Of a stretch of DNA of 64,000 bases, positions 52,649 to 60,780 are shown piece by piece. A program made the translations under genes and the position numbers. Under the pieces are notes generated by a model. It was not told the DNA's origin. It searched no databases and saw nothing but the letters and a program-made list of their open reading frames with translations. Position 1 is the stretch's first letter. Every line of letters begins with the position of its first letter. This DNA is from Limnohabitans sp. T6-5 (lineage in GTDB: Bacteria; Pseudomonadota; Gammaproteobacteria; Burkholderiales; Burkholderiaceae_C), in the NCBI RefSeq assembly GCF_003063315.1, contig NZ_NERV01000002.1, positions 496,001 to 560,000 of the forward strand. The letters run 5' to 3'.

Positions 52649-53277
52649 GCGACGTCCCATCCGGTCAGACTGCGGGGCTTGAAAGCCTGCTGAACGAACT
52701 GCGGGCAAGCGATGCACCCCAACGCGACGCCATCGGCTGGCATTACATCGAGACCCTGGCCCAGCGCATGCTTACCCAATCAGGCGAAGCACACGCACTG
52801 CTGAGCGACAAACTTCAGCAAGCATTGGAGAATTTCAAAGCCAGCATGGCCGCGGCCGCCAGCCAGCCCGATATTCGGAGTCAGTCCCCTGCCCTGGCTT
52901 CGCAGGCCAGCCCCTTGTCAGCACTGCTGCAAGACATGGCCCGCGAGACGCCGAGCAGCCCTGCAGGTCACGCCCATGAATGGCGCACCGAAAGCCCCTC
53001 CATCCAGCAATTTCGCCAGCGGCTGAGCAAACTCAGCGTGCAAAAACAAGTCACGCAAGCCATCGCCCAGGCCCCGCAAAACGCAGGCCCCATCAACTCG
53101 CACATGCTGGTGTTGCGCTCCCTGGGCCTGATGCGCGACCTCTCACCGGACTATCTGAACCGCTTTATGGCGCATGTGGACACACTGCTCAGTCTGGAAG
53201 GCATGGTGCAGGCCAAGGGTCTTCCCAAAAAGACAAGCCCCAGCCACAAATCAAAACGCGAGAGTCATGAGGGCTGA
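52645..53277 (+). CDS. DUF2894 family protein, last gene of the stator-like operon
   Basis: 210 residues, no signal or membrane segment. Matches DUF2894 by position and pattern: ESLLNELRASDAPQRDAIGW, a central low-complexity linker, then IQQFRQRLSKLSVQKQVTQA and a C-terminal SLGLMRDLSPDYLNRFMAHVD. Function unknown. Begins in the stop of the OmpA-like gene (ATGA). The four genes together recur as a unit in beta-proteobacteria from what I recall; no effector-type enzymatic domain is seen in it. Confidence 0.72.
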   Translation: MSDVPSGQTAGLESLLNELRASDAPQRDAIGWHYIETLAQRMLTQSGEAHALLSDKLQQALENFKASMAAAASQPDIRSQSPALASQASPLSALLQDMARETPSSPAGHAHEWRTESPSIQQFRQRLSKLSVQKQVTQAIAQAPQNAGPINSHMLVLRSLGLMRDLSPDYLNRFMAHVDTLLSLEGMVQAKGLPKKTSPSHKSKRESHEG

Positions 53278-53289
53278 TCGCCCCATGTC

Positions 53290-54273
53290 TTAGCCGACAA
53301 GCGCTGGTGCCGGAAAACCGTTGCGCCCAGGAAACTCTGGCGCCAATGTCCGTGCATTGGGCATCTTGACCCACAGGCGCAGCATCTTGCGGTTGAGCTC
53401 GTGCACACCGTGGTCTTCAAACTCGTTGCGCGAGTGCAGCACCGCGTAGTTGTTGGCAAACTGCAGGTCACCAGGCTCGAGCATCATGCTCAGTCGGAAA
53501 TCTTCGCGGTGCATGATGTCATCAAACAAATCCAGCGCCTCGATCTCTACTCTGGACAGCGGGAGCTTGCGTATTTCGTGGCCCAACTCGATGTACTGGC
53601 GCAGGTAGCGGCAGCTAAGTTTGCCTTGGTGGTGGCTGAAGATGGGTGACAGGCTGGGCAGGTCTTCACAAAGGTGAGAGAAATACCAAGTGCGGTAGTA
53701 CAAGCCCAGATATTCGGGGTGGTTTTGCAAAATTTCGTTGTAAATCGCGGCCACACTCACCAGCGAACTCAGGCCCCCCTGCTTGGCCTTGCGGATGCAC
53801 AGCAGCCCCACCACGTCCGAGGGGTCCGAGTGGTACGGCAGGTAAAGGTTGGTTTCATAAACGCGGGTGGTTTTCTTCGTCACATCACCCACGTTCATGA
53901 CCAGACCCAACAAGTCGCCCTTGGGGTTTTGGCGCACGGGCACGCCCATGTGCAGGCCGATGCCGTAGTACAGGATTTGGATGTCCTCTTCGCTGTAGCG
54001 CTCGATCTTCAAGCCCCGCAGCACCAGAAAGCCCCGACCGTTTTCCAGCTCATCGCTGTAGATTTTCAGGGCCTGCGCCCATGCTCCGATCGGAAAATCC
54101 TCTTGGGTGAAATGGGGAAAGTGCAAACCTCGCGCTTTGACATGCGCAAGGGCCGCATCGAGAACAGCGATGACATCCTCAGAAAGGACATGCATCCAGT
54201 CCGTATGGTGCTGGTGGTCACTGCTTTTCCAGGCTGCAGGGCCGGTGATGGGCGATTTCAAAATCACGGACAT
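53290..54273 (-). CDS. TauD/TfdA-family 2-oxoglutarate dioxygenase
   Basis: 327 residues from ATG at 54273 (MSVILKSPITG), with GGAG ahead of it; a GTG/ATG 12 bases earlier is less likely. Iron ligands H-x-D in LPYHSDPSDVVGLL and distal His in NNYAVLHSRNEFED; the C-terminal RLWVKMPNAR supplies the Arg for 2-oxoglutarate. The group includes taurine and carnitine-type oxygenases, but the substrate is not determinable. It lies 85 bases downstream of the nicotinate-dehydrogenase gene on the same strand, and convergent with the DUF2894 gene, 12 bases away. Confidence 0.82.
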   Translation of the reverse strand: MSVILKSPITGPAAWKSSDHQHHTDWMHVLSEDVIAVLDAALAHVKARGLHFPHFTQEDFPIGAWAQALKIYSDELENGRGFLVLRGLKIERYSEEDIQILYYGIGLHMGVPVRQNPKGDLLGLVMNVGDVTKKTTRVYETNLYLPYHSDPSDVVGLLCIRKAKQGGLSSLVSVAAIYNEILQNHPEYLGLYYRTWYFSHLCEDLPSLSPIFSHHQGKLSCRYLRQYIELGHEIRKLPLSRVEIEALDLFDDIMHREDFRLSMMLEPGDLQFANNYAVLHSRNEFEDHGVHELNRKMLRLWVKMPNARTLAPEFPGRNGFPAPALVG

Positions 54274-54358
54274 GAAAAACTCCAAAAATGAAACCGATTG
54301 AACAAATGATAAAGCCCCTCAAAAGCAGCTCTGGGCAAGACGCTGCATGCAGCCGAGC

Positions 54359-57300
54359 TCAATGCCCGCTGGCGGCGCTGCGCACCCGCACTACAGCGCT
54401 TTCCAACGCAGTCCAGGCGGGTTGTTGAGGGGCATAGCGCTGGCGCATGTAGCGTGCCAGATCGGCGATTTGCTGGTCGTTGAGCGCATGGCGGAAACCC
54501 GGCATGAACCCCACTTGTGGCCCCGGCACTTCCTGCACGCCATCCAGGATCATCCGCAGCAAGTTGTCTGGCCGCTCGCTGTGCAGGTTGGTGTTCAGCG
54601 CCAAAGGCCGGTTCACGCCCAGCAGTTTGGGGCCATCGCCTTCGTGGTGGCAGGCGCTGCAAGCGCCATCAAACAAACGCTGCCCGGCGCTGCCCACCAG
54701 CCGGGTGCGTTGCTCGGCCGCTTGTTGCACCACCTGCCGGGCCAAGGTGGCGCTGTCAGTCTCTGGCGGGTTGAAGCTGGCCAGGTAGGTGGCCATGGCA
54801 CGGATGTCGCTGTCGGGCACCTGGGCCAGTTGCTGCACCACCGGGGCCATGGGGCCCGCGGCCATGCCATGGTGTTCGGTGTGCCCATGGCGCAGGTAGC
54901 GGTACAACTCCTCAGCGCTCCAGGGCACGGGCGCACGCGACAAAGCCGTCAGGGCTGGCGCTTCCCATCCGTCCACCATGGCACCGCTCAAAAACGCCTG
55001 GCCGCTGCGCTCTGCCCCCAGCGCGTTGCGCGGTGTGTGGCAAGCGCCGCAGTGGCCCACGCCATTGACCAAATAAGCGCCACGGTTCCACTCGGTGGTT
55101 CGGTCCGGCGCGGGCACCCAAGGCTGTGCATCGTGGAACAGGCCATTCCAGGTCGCCATGAAGGCACGCTGATTGAAAGGAAAAGCCAGCGATGTGGTGG
55201 GCGGCGCCGACGCCACGGCAGGCTGGGCCATCAAGTAGCCGTACAGCGCCATCAGGTCGTCGTCGCTCATTTTGGAAAATGAGGTGAAAGGGAACGCCGG
55301 GTACAGGTGCCGACCGTCACGCGAGATGCCTTCGCGCATGGCCCGCTGAAAGGCGCTGAACGACCATTGCCCGATGCCGTGCACAGGGTCCGGCGTGAGG
55401 TTGGTGGTGAAAACGGTGCCAAACGGGGTGCTCATGGCGCGGCCCCCAGCATTGGGCACGCCGCCCGGTGCGGTGTGGCACACCACGCAGTCCCCTGTGG
55501 CGGCCAACTGGCGGCCCCGCTCGATCGTTTCAGCGGTGTACAAAGTGCCCGGGCTGTAGCTGACCGGCGCAATCGCCGCACGCCCGCCCAGCAGCGCAAA
55601 AGCGGTGCCCAAGACCCCCACCAAAACCGCACCGGCACGCGACCAGACAGGCCAAGGCTTGGGCCAGATCAGGCCTTGCGGCATCACCGTGGGCGCGTGT
55701 GTGGGCTGGGGCGTGGGCGGCTCGGTTTGTGGGGCTTCCTCGTTCAAGGCCGCACGCACCCGCTCGGGGGTGAAGGGCGGCTCCCGAAAGCGCACGCCGG
55801 TGGCGTCAAAAATCGCATTCGCAATGGCCGCCGTGCCGGGCACCGAAGACGACTCGCCCGAACCCAGGGGGGCTTCGTGCTGCCGAGGCATGGTGACGAC
55901 TTCGACCACCGGCACGTTGCGGAAATTCAAAATCGGGTAGCTGCCCCACTCTTGTGTGGCCACGGTGTTTTTGAGCGGCTCGATTTGCACTTGCTCATGC
56001 AATGCGCGGCTGGTGGTCTGCAACACATTGCCGTGGATTTGGTGCTCCACGCCAGCAGGGTTGATCATCATGCCTGCGTCATGCCCCACCACCACGCGGC
56101 TGACATGCACCTCACCCGTGCGCCGGTTGACCTCGACATCGGCCACCCACGCCGCCCAGGCAGCGCCAAAGCCCGGCCATTTGCTGTGCACATAGCGCGC
56201 ATAGGCCACGCCCTGGCCCCGCACCACTTCGCCGTTTGTGCCCGCCACCGCTTGCTGCCGGGGCGCTGTGCGCTGCTGCCAGCCTGCGCGCTCGGCGGTG
56301 GTCGCCAGCAACTCGGCAGCGCGCGGGTCCTTGAGGTATTGCAAACGGAATTCGACCGGGTCCACCCCAGCGGCAGCCGCCAGCTCGTCGATGTAGCTTT
56401 CGTGGGCAAAGGAGTTGGGCAAGGCCGACACACCACGCAGCCAGGAGGCCCGCAAAATCGGGGCCATGTCGTTCACACTCACCCGCAAATTGCTGTAGTC
56501 ATAGGGTGGCCGGGCGGTGCGGTCGCCCATTTCATAGGCTTGCGCCAGAGGCTCCACCGTGCGGGTGAGCAAGAGCGCCAATGTGGGTGCGCCGTTGGAG
56601 GGGTAGCTGGTTTCAAAATCATAGGCCGCCACCGAACCATCGGCGTTCAGCCCACCGCGCACATCCATGAGCTGGGCTGCGCCCTTGGGCTCCCAGGCAT
56701 GCTCTTGTTCGCGCGTGAGTTGCACCCGCACAGGCGCGCCCACCGCGCGGGAAAGCAATGCGGCATCGGCGGCCACATCGTCGGCCCCGTTGCGCCCATA
56801 GCAACCGGCCGCCTCCATGCGGACCACATCGATGGCGGTGTCGGCCAGGCCCATGAGCCGGGCCAGGTCAGCGCGCAGGACATGCGGGTTTTGCGTGCCC
56901 GCCCAGACGATGAGACCAGGCTGGTCTGGAGACGCGGCATCACCCTGCCACAGTGCCACGGCGCAAGACGGGCCAATCGATCCATGCAGCTGGTAAGGCC
57001 ACACATAGGTGCGCGACAAACGCTGCGCCGCTTGGGCCATTGCGGCGTCCACATCGCCCTCGTCCACCAGTCGGCGCTGGGTGGACGGGTTGTTGCGCAG
57101 GGCTTGCGGCACATCGTCCAGGGCAGGCAGTCCGGGCCAGTCTTTCCATTGCACGCGCAACTCGCGCATGGCTTGCTCGGCCTGCTCTTCGCGCTCGGCG
57201 ACCACCCCCACAAAATCACGGATCACCACCACCGCACGCACACCGGGAATGTGCGCGATGGAAGACTCGTCCACCGACTCCAGCGTGTTGCCAATGAAGT

Positions 57301-58018
57301 CACCATGGTCAGCCCCGGCATACGGGGGCCGCACCACGCGCCCGTGCAGCATGCCGGGCACACGCATGTCGTGCACAAACACCTGCTCGCCGCTGACCTT
57401 GGCGGGAATGTCCACCCGATGCACGCACTGACCAATGAGGCGGTGCTCACTGGCAGGCTTCAAAGGCGTCGCCAGCTCCAGCGTGAGGGCGACGTGTTGC
57501 GCCTGCAGCAGCTGGCCATAGGCGCACTGGCGCGATGGGTCCGAACGCGAGGACACCACACCGCCTTGCACCTGCAGATCATCGGCCGGAACACCCAACT
57601 TGACTGTGGCCTGAGCCAGCAACCAGGCGCGGGCCTGCGCCGCAGCGGCTCGCAAAGGCACGGCATGAATTTGCAGCGTGGCACTGGCAATGGTGGCCCC
57701 CTGGTTGGGGGCCAGTGGGGTGCTGCCCAGTACCGTATGCACCTCGGACAGCGCCACATCGAGTTCATCGGCCACCAGCTGCGACAGCGCGGTGCGAATG
57801 CCCGTGCCCAAGTCAACATGGCCGTTCAGTGCCGTCACACTGCCGTCGTCCCACACCGCCAACAAAATTTCCACACCCTCGGCCGGGTTGCCCGGCACCG
57901 CCATGGGCTGGCCTTTGACGGGCAGCGGCGGAGGTGGCGGCTCACGCGTGATGAGCAACACGCCCTGTGCCGCATGGAAGTCAGCGCGCCACTGGGGCCA
58001 CTCAGCTCGCCGGGTCAT
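54359..58018 (-). CDS. nicB: Nicotinate dehydrogenase large subunit: molybdopterin domain fused to three cytochrome c domains
   Basis: 1219 residues. The N-terminal two-thirds is a xanthine-dehydrogenase-family molybdenum-cofactor subunit with the catalytic Glu722 in PLGSGESSSVPG. A single membrane segment at about 794-811 (AGAVLVGVLGTAFALLGG) follows. The C-terminal third has three haem sites: CVVCH (844), CGACH (990), CSACH (1120). No N-terminal signal is seen, so I infer a cytoplasmic Mo domain and periplasmic cytochromes. This is the architecture of NicB of Pseudomonas putida, which with NicA converts nicotinate to 6-hydroxynicotinate; isoquinoline oxidoreductase IorB is the main alternative. 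Start overlaps nicA stop by four bases; a nicotinamidase gene upstream supports nicotinate. Confidence 0.82.
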   Translation of the reverse strand: MTRRAEWPQWRADFHAAQGVLLITREPPPPPLPVKGQPMAVPGNPAEGVEILLAVWDDGSVTALNGHVDLGTGIRTALSQLVADELDVALSEVHTVLGSTPLAPNQGATIASATLQIHAVPLRAAAAQARAWLLAQATVKLGVPADDLQVQGGVVSSRSDPSRQCAYGQLLQAQHVALTLELATPLKPASEHRLIGQCVHRVDIPAKVSGEQVFVHDMRVPGMLHGRVVRPPYAGADHGDFIGNTLESVDESSIAHIPGVRAVVVIRDFVGVVAEREEQAEQAMRELRVQWKDWPGLPALDDVPQALRNNPSTQRRLVDEGDVDAAMAQAAQRLSRTYVWPYQLHGSIGPSCAVALWQGDAASPDQPGLIVWAGTQNPHVLRADLARLMGLADTAIDVVRMEAAGCYGRNGADDVAADAALLSRAVGAPVRVQLTREQEHAWEPKGAAQLMDVRGGLNADGSVAAYDFETSYPSNGAPTLALLLTRTVEPLAQAYEMGDRTARPPYDYSNLRVSVNDMAPILRASWLRGVSALPNSFAHESYIDELAAAAGVDPVEFRLQYLKDPRAAELLATTAERAGWQQRTAPRQQAVAGTNGEVVRGQGVAYARYVHSKWPGFGAAWAAWVADVEVNRRTGEVHVSRVVVGHDAGMMINPAGVEHQIHGNVLQTTSRALHEQVQIEPLKNTVATQEWGSYPILNFRNVPVVEVVTMPRQHEAPLGSGESSSVPGTAAIANAIFDATGVRFREPPFTPERVRAALNEEAPQTEPPTPQPTHAPTVMPQGLIWPKPWPVWSRAGAVLVGVLGTAFALLGGRAAIAPVSYSPGTLYTAETIERGRQLAATGDCVVCHTAPGGVPNAGGRAMSTPFGTVFTTNLTPDPVHGIGQWSFSAFQRAMREGISRDGRHLYPAFPFTSFSKMSDDDLMALYGYLMAQPAVASAPPTTSLAFPFNQRAFMATWNGLFHDAQPWVPAPDRTTEWNRGAYLVNGVGHCGACHTPRNALGAERSGQAFLSGAMVDGWEAPALTALSRAPVPWSAEELYRYLRHGHTEHHGMAAGPMAPVVQQLAQVPDSDIRAMATYLASFNPPETDSATLARQVVQQAAEQRTRLVGSAGQRLFDGACSACHHEGDGPKLLGVNRPLALNTNLHSERPDNLLRMILDGVQEVPGPQVGFMPGFRHALNDQQIADLARYMRQRYAPQQPAWTALESAVVRVRSAASGH

Positions 58019-58506
58019 GTCGGCTGGCCCATGCGTTCGGCAGCCAACAGCACCGCCTGGATGATTTCAAGGTGCGTGCCGCAGCGGCACAAATTACCGG
58101 ACAACTCTCTGCGCACATCGGCCTCACTCGGATTCGGATTTCGGGCCAGCAAGGCCGCCGCCATCATGACCATGCCATTGAGGCAATAACCGCACTGGGC
58201 GGCCTGGGCATCGACAAAGGCTTGCTGCACCGGGTGCAATTCGCCCCCTTCAGCGTGCAGCGCGGGTAAGCCCTCCAACGTGGTGATGCTGCGCCCAGCC
58301 ACACCGTGCGCGGGGATCACGCAAGCCCGCGCAGCCACACCATCGACCCACACGGTGCAGGCACCGCACTCGCCCAGTCCACAGCCGTATTTGGGGCCGT
58401 TGAGCTGCAGGTCATTGCGCAGCACCTGCAGCAAGGTGGCGCGAGCAGCCGCGTCTGGCAGTGCATGCCATGCCTGGTTGACCTGCAAGGACTGGGCGGT
58501 AGGCAT
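58015..58506 (-). CDS. nicA: Nicotinate dehydrogenase small subunit, [2Fe-2S]
   Basis: 163 residues carrying two [2Fe-2S] clusters: plant-type CGLGECGACTVWVDG with a downstream Cys, and the four-helix cluster QCGYCLNGMVM plus LCRCGTHLEI. Length and order match NicA/IorA small subunits of molybdenum hydroxylases. No signal peptide, in keeping with a cytoplasmic catalytic face. Ends inside the nicB start (ATGA) and begins 12 bases after the nicotinamidase gene. Confidence 0.87.
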   Translation of the reverse strand: MPTAQSLQVNQAWHALPDAAARATLLQVLRNDLQLNGPKYGCGLGECGACTVWVDGVAARACVIPAHGVAGRSITTLEGLPALHAEGGELHPVQQAFVDAQAAQCGYCLNGMVMMAAALLARNPNPSEADVRRELSGNLCRCGTHLEIIQAVLLAAERMGQPT

Positions 58507-58518
58507 GCACTGACCGGA

Positions 58519-59241
58519 TCAGCCCAGCGCCAGATCGCTGGACTGGATGCGTTTGACCCCCTTGGCCTGCATTTGCTTCCAGGCGGCAGCGACCGACCCG
58601 TTGAGGTCAATGCCACGGCAGGCGTCTTCGATCACATAGGTCTCAAAGCCCAGGCGCTTGGCATCGAGCGCTGTCCAGGCCACACAAAAATCCGTGGCCA
58701 GGCCGGTGACAAACACGGTGCGGATGCCGCGCTGTCGCAAGTACCCCGCCAAACCCGTAGCGGTCTTGCGATCGGCTTCTTCAAAAGCAGAGTAGCTGTC
58801 GACGTGCTTGTGAAAGCCTTTGCGCAAAATCACCTGTGCCTGCGGCACTTTGAGGTCTTTGTGCACGGCGGCATCCTCACTGCCCTGCACGCAGTGGTCC
58901 GGCCACAGCACCTGCTGGCCGTAGCTCAGTTTTGTGGTTTCAAAAGGTTTCTTGCCCGGATAACTGCTGGCAAAAGAGGCATGACCGGGGGTGTGCCAGT
59001 CTTGCGTGACCACCACGTTCTCAAATGCGGGGGCAATGCGGTTGATCACCGGCACGACTTCATGGCCATTGTTGACCGGCAAAGTGCCACCCGGCACAAA
59101 GCAGTTTTGCACATCGACCACGATCAGCGCCGAGCGCTCGTTCGGTCGAATGGTGCCCTGCGCCCAGACTTGGGGCAAGGCGGCCGCGCCCCACAGGGCG
59201 GCGGAGGTTTGGAGAAATTGTCTACGGGCATTCGTGCTCAT
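58519..59241 (-). CDS. pncA: Tat-exported nicotinamidase (isochorismatase family)
   Basis: Hydrolyses nicotinamide to nicotinate and ammonia. 240 residues from ATG at 59241 (MSTNARRQFLQTSAALWGA), with AGGAG upstream. The N terminus is a twin-arginine signal (RRQFL, AAALPQVWAQG), so the enzyme is predicted periplasmic, unlike cytoplasmic PncA of NAD salvage. Catalytic triad candidates: Asp in IVVDVQNCFVPGG, Lys in LRKGFHK, Cys in GLATDFCVAWTALDA; metal site Asp/His/His in TQDWHTPGHASF. Within the operon it would supply nicotinate to NicAB. Confidence 0.88.
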   Translation of the reverse strand: MSTNARRQFLQTSAALWGAAALPQVWAQGTIRPNERSALIVVDVQNCFVPGGTLPVNNGHEVVPVINRIAPAFENVVVTQDWHTPGHASFASSYPGKKPFETTKLSYGQQVLWPDHCVQGSEDAAVHKDLKVPQAQVILRKGFHKHVDSYSAFEEADRKTATGLAGYLRQRGIRTVFVTGLATDFCVAWTALDAKRLGFETYVIEDACRGIDLNGSVAAAWKQMQAKGVKRIQSSDLALG

Positions 59242-59278
59242 TTGCTGCTCCTGGTTGAAAAAACCATGTGCCCCAAGG

Positions 59279-60013
59279 TCAAACACTCAAATACGAGCGT
59301 CTGACCTCTTCGTTGGCGGCCAATTCCTGCATGCTTGCCTGGTAGCGGATCTGGCCTTTTTCGAGCACATAGGCCCGGTCAGACACCAGCTCGGCGAAGT
59401 GCATGTTTTGCTCGGACAGCAAGATGCTCACGCCCTGGGCCTTGAGCGCCAGAATCATCTGCACCATCTGCTCCACAATGACCGGCGCCACGCCTTCAGA
59501 AGGTTCATCCAGCAGCACCAAAAACGGATTGCCCATGAGGGTGCGGGCCACGGTGAGCATTTGCTGCTCGCCGCCGCTCATGCGCCCGCCGGGGCGTTGG
59601 GGCATTTCGCCCAGGTTGGGAAACAGTTCAAACAGGCGTTCGGGCGTCCAGTGCGGGGCGGCCGTGCCATCGGGCCACTGGCGCACGCGTTGACGGCCGA
59701 CCTCCAGGTTTTCCATCACGGTGAGGTCGGTGAACACCCGGCGGTCTTCCGGCACAAAACCCAGCCCCAGCCGTGCGGCGTGGTGCGGTTCGCTGCGTGA
59801 GAGGTCATGCCCCATGAACGTGATCTGACCGCGTCTGCGACCAAGCATGCCGATCAAGGCCTTGAGGGTGGTGGACTTGCCTGCGCCGTTGCGCCCCATG
59901 AGGGCCACCACCTCGCCACGGCGGACCTGCAGGTCCACGTCGTACAGGATTTGCGCTGCGCCATACCAAGCGGCCAGGCCTTTGGCGTCGAGCAGAATGT
60001 CTGAAGTGCTCAT
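59279..60013 (-). CDS. ABC transporter ATP-binding protein, LivF type
   Basis: 244 residues. Walker A MGRNGAGKSTTL, signature MSGGEQQML, Walker B FLVLLDEPSEGVAP, and H-loop SEQN. The GxxGMLG and VPEDRRVF segments are those of LivF of branched-chain-type (HAAT) transporters. Overlaps the LivG gene by four bases and lies 37 bases before the nicotinamidase gene. Probably imports nicotinate or a related pyridine, from context only. Confidence 0.88.
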   Translation of the reverse strand: MSTSDILLDAKGLAAWYGAAQILYDVDLQVRRGEVVALMGRNGAGKSTTLKALIGMLGRRRGQITFMGHDLSRSEPHHAARLGLGFVPEDRRVFTDLTVMENLEVGRQRVRQWPDGTAAPHWTPERLFELFPNLGEMPQRPGGRMSGGEQQMLTVARTLMGNPFLVLLDEPSEGVAPVIVEQMVQMILALKAQGVSILLSEQNMHFAELVSDRAYVLEKGQIRYQASMQELAANEEVRRSYLSV

Positions 60014-60780
60014 GCCTTGCTCTTTTCAAATGTCTTGCCGGTGCCGAAATAGACTTCCTGCACCTTGGGGTGGTCCCGAATTTCCAGCGGTTTGCCTTCC
60101 GCAATCAAGCGTCCCCGGGCCAGCACGATCATGCGGTCGGCGTAGGCAAACACCACGTCCATGCTGTGCTCGGTGAACAGCACCGCCATGCCGCGCTGAA
60201 TGACCAGGTCTTTGGTCAAGGCCATGAGTTCGTTGCGCTCTTTGGGCGCCATGCCTGCGGTGGGCTCGTCCATCAACAAGAGCTTGGGGCTGTTGGCCAT
60301 GGCCACAGCCAACTCCACCCGCTTGACATCGCCATAGGCCAGCACATTGCAAGGCCGGTCGGCCTGCGCCTTCATGCCCACTTGGTCCAGCAAGGCCAGG
60401 GCGTCATCGCGGCGATGGTTCGCAGCGCGCCGCCATGTGGACAGCAGCAAGTCATCGTGCGAGAGCAAAGCCATTTGCACGTTTTCCACCACCGTGAGCG
60501 AGACGAAGGTTTCGGCAATCTGAAAGGTCCGCCCCACGCCCTGACGCCAGATGTCGCGGGGTTTGCGACCCACCAGTTCTTGACCCTGGAGACGGATGGA
60601 GCCCTGATCGGCGCGCAGCTGACCATTGACCATGTTGAAGGTGGTGGACTTGCCTGCCCCGTTGGGGCCAATCAGGGCCAGCAGTTCGCCCGGGGCCAGG
60701 TCAAAACTGATGCCGTCCACGGCCTTGACGCCGCCAAAGGACTTGCCCAGGTTGTTCACTTGCAAAAGTGGTGCGCTCAT
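60010..60780 (-). CDS. ABC transporter ATP-binding protein, LivG type
   Basis: 256 residues from ATG at 60780 (MSAPLLQVNNLGKSFGG); a longer frame reaching 60921 would overlap the permease gene and is rejected. Walker A IGPNGAGKSTTFN, LivG-type VGRTFQIAETF, Walker B KLLLMDEPTAGMAP, H-loop TEHSM. The signature motif is degenerate (LAYGDVKRVELA), as is usual in LivG. Overlaps the permease stop and the LivF start by four bases each. Confidence 0.9.
   Translation of the reverse strand: MSAPLLQVNNLGKSFGGVKAVDGISFDLAPGELLALIGPNGAGKSTTFNMVNGQLRADQGSIRLQGQELVGRKPRDIWRQGVGRTFQIAETFVSLTVVENVQMALLSHDDLLLSTWRRAANHRRDDALALLDQVGMKAQADRPCNVLAYGDVKRVELAVAMANSPKLLLMDEPTAGMAPKERNELMALTKDLVIQRGMAVLFTEHSMDVVFAYADRMIVLARGRLIAEGKPLEIRDHPKVQEVYFGTGKTFEKSKA

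Noticed and set aside
48625..53277. Calling the operon a complete Zorya system
   Set aside because: No ZorC, ZorD helicase or ZorE nuclease domain is encoded nearby; only the channel and wall-binding parts are alike.
55307..58189. A 960-codon plus-strand frame opposite nicB
   Set aside because: nicB carries haem-binding and catalytic motifs in the minus frame; the plus frame has none and crosses two genes.
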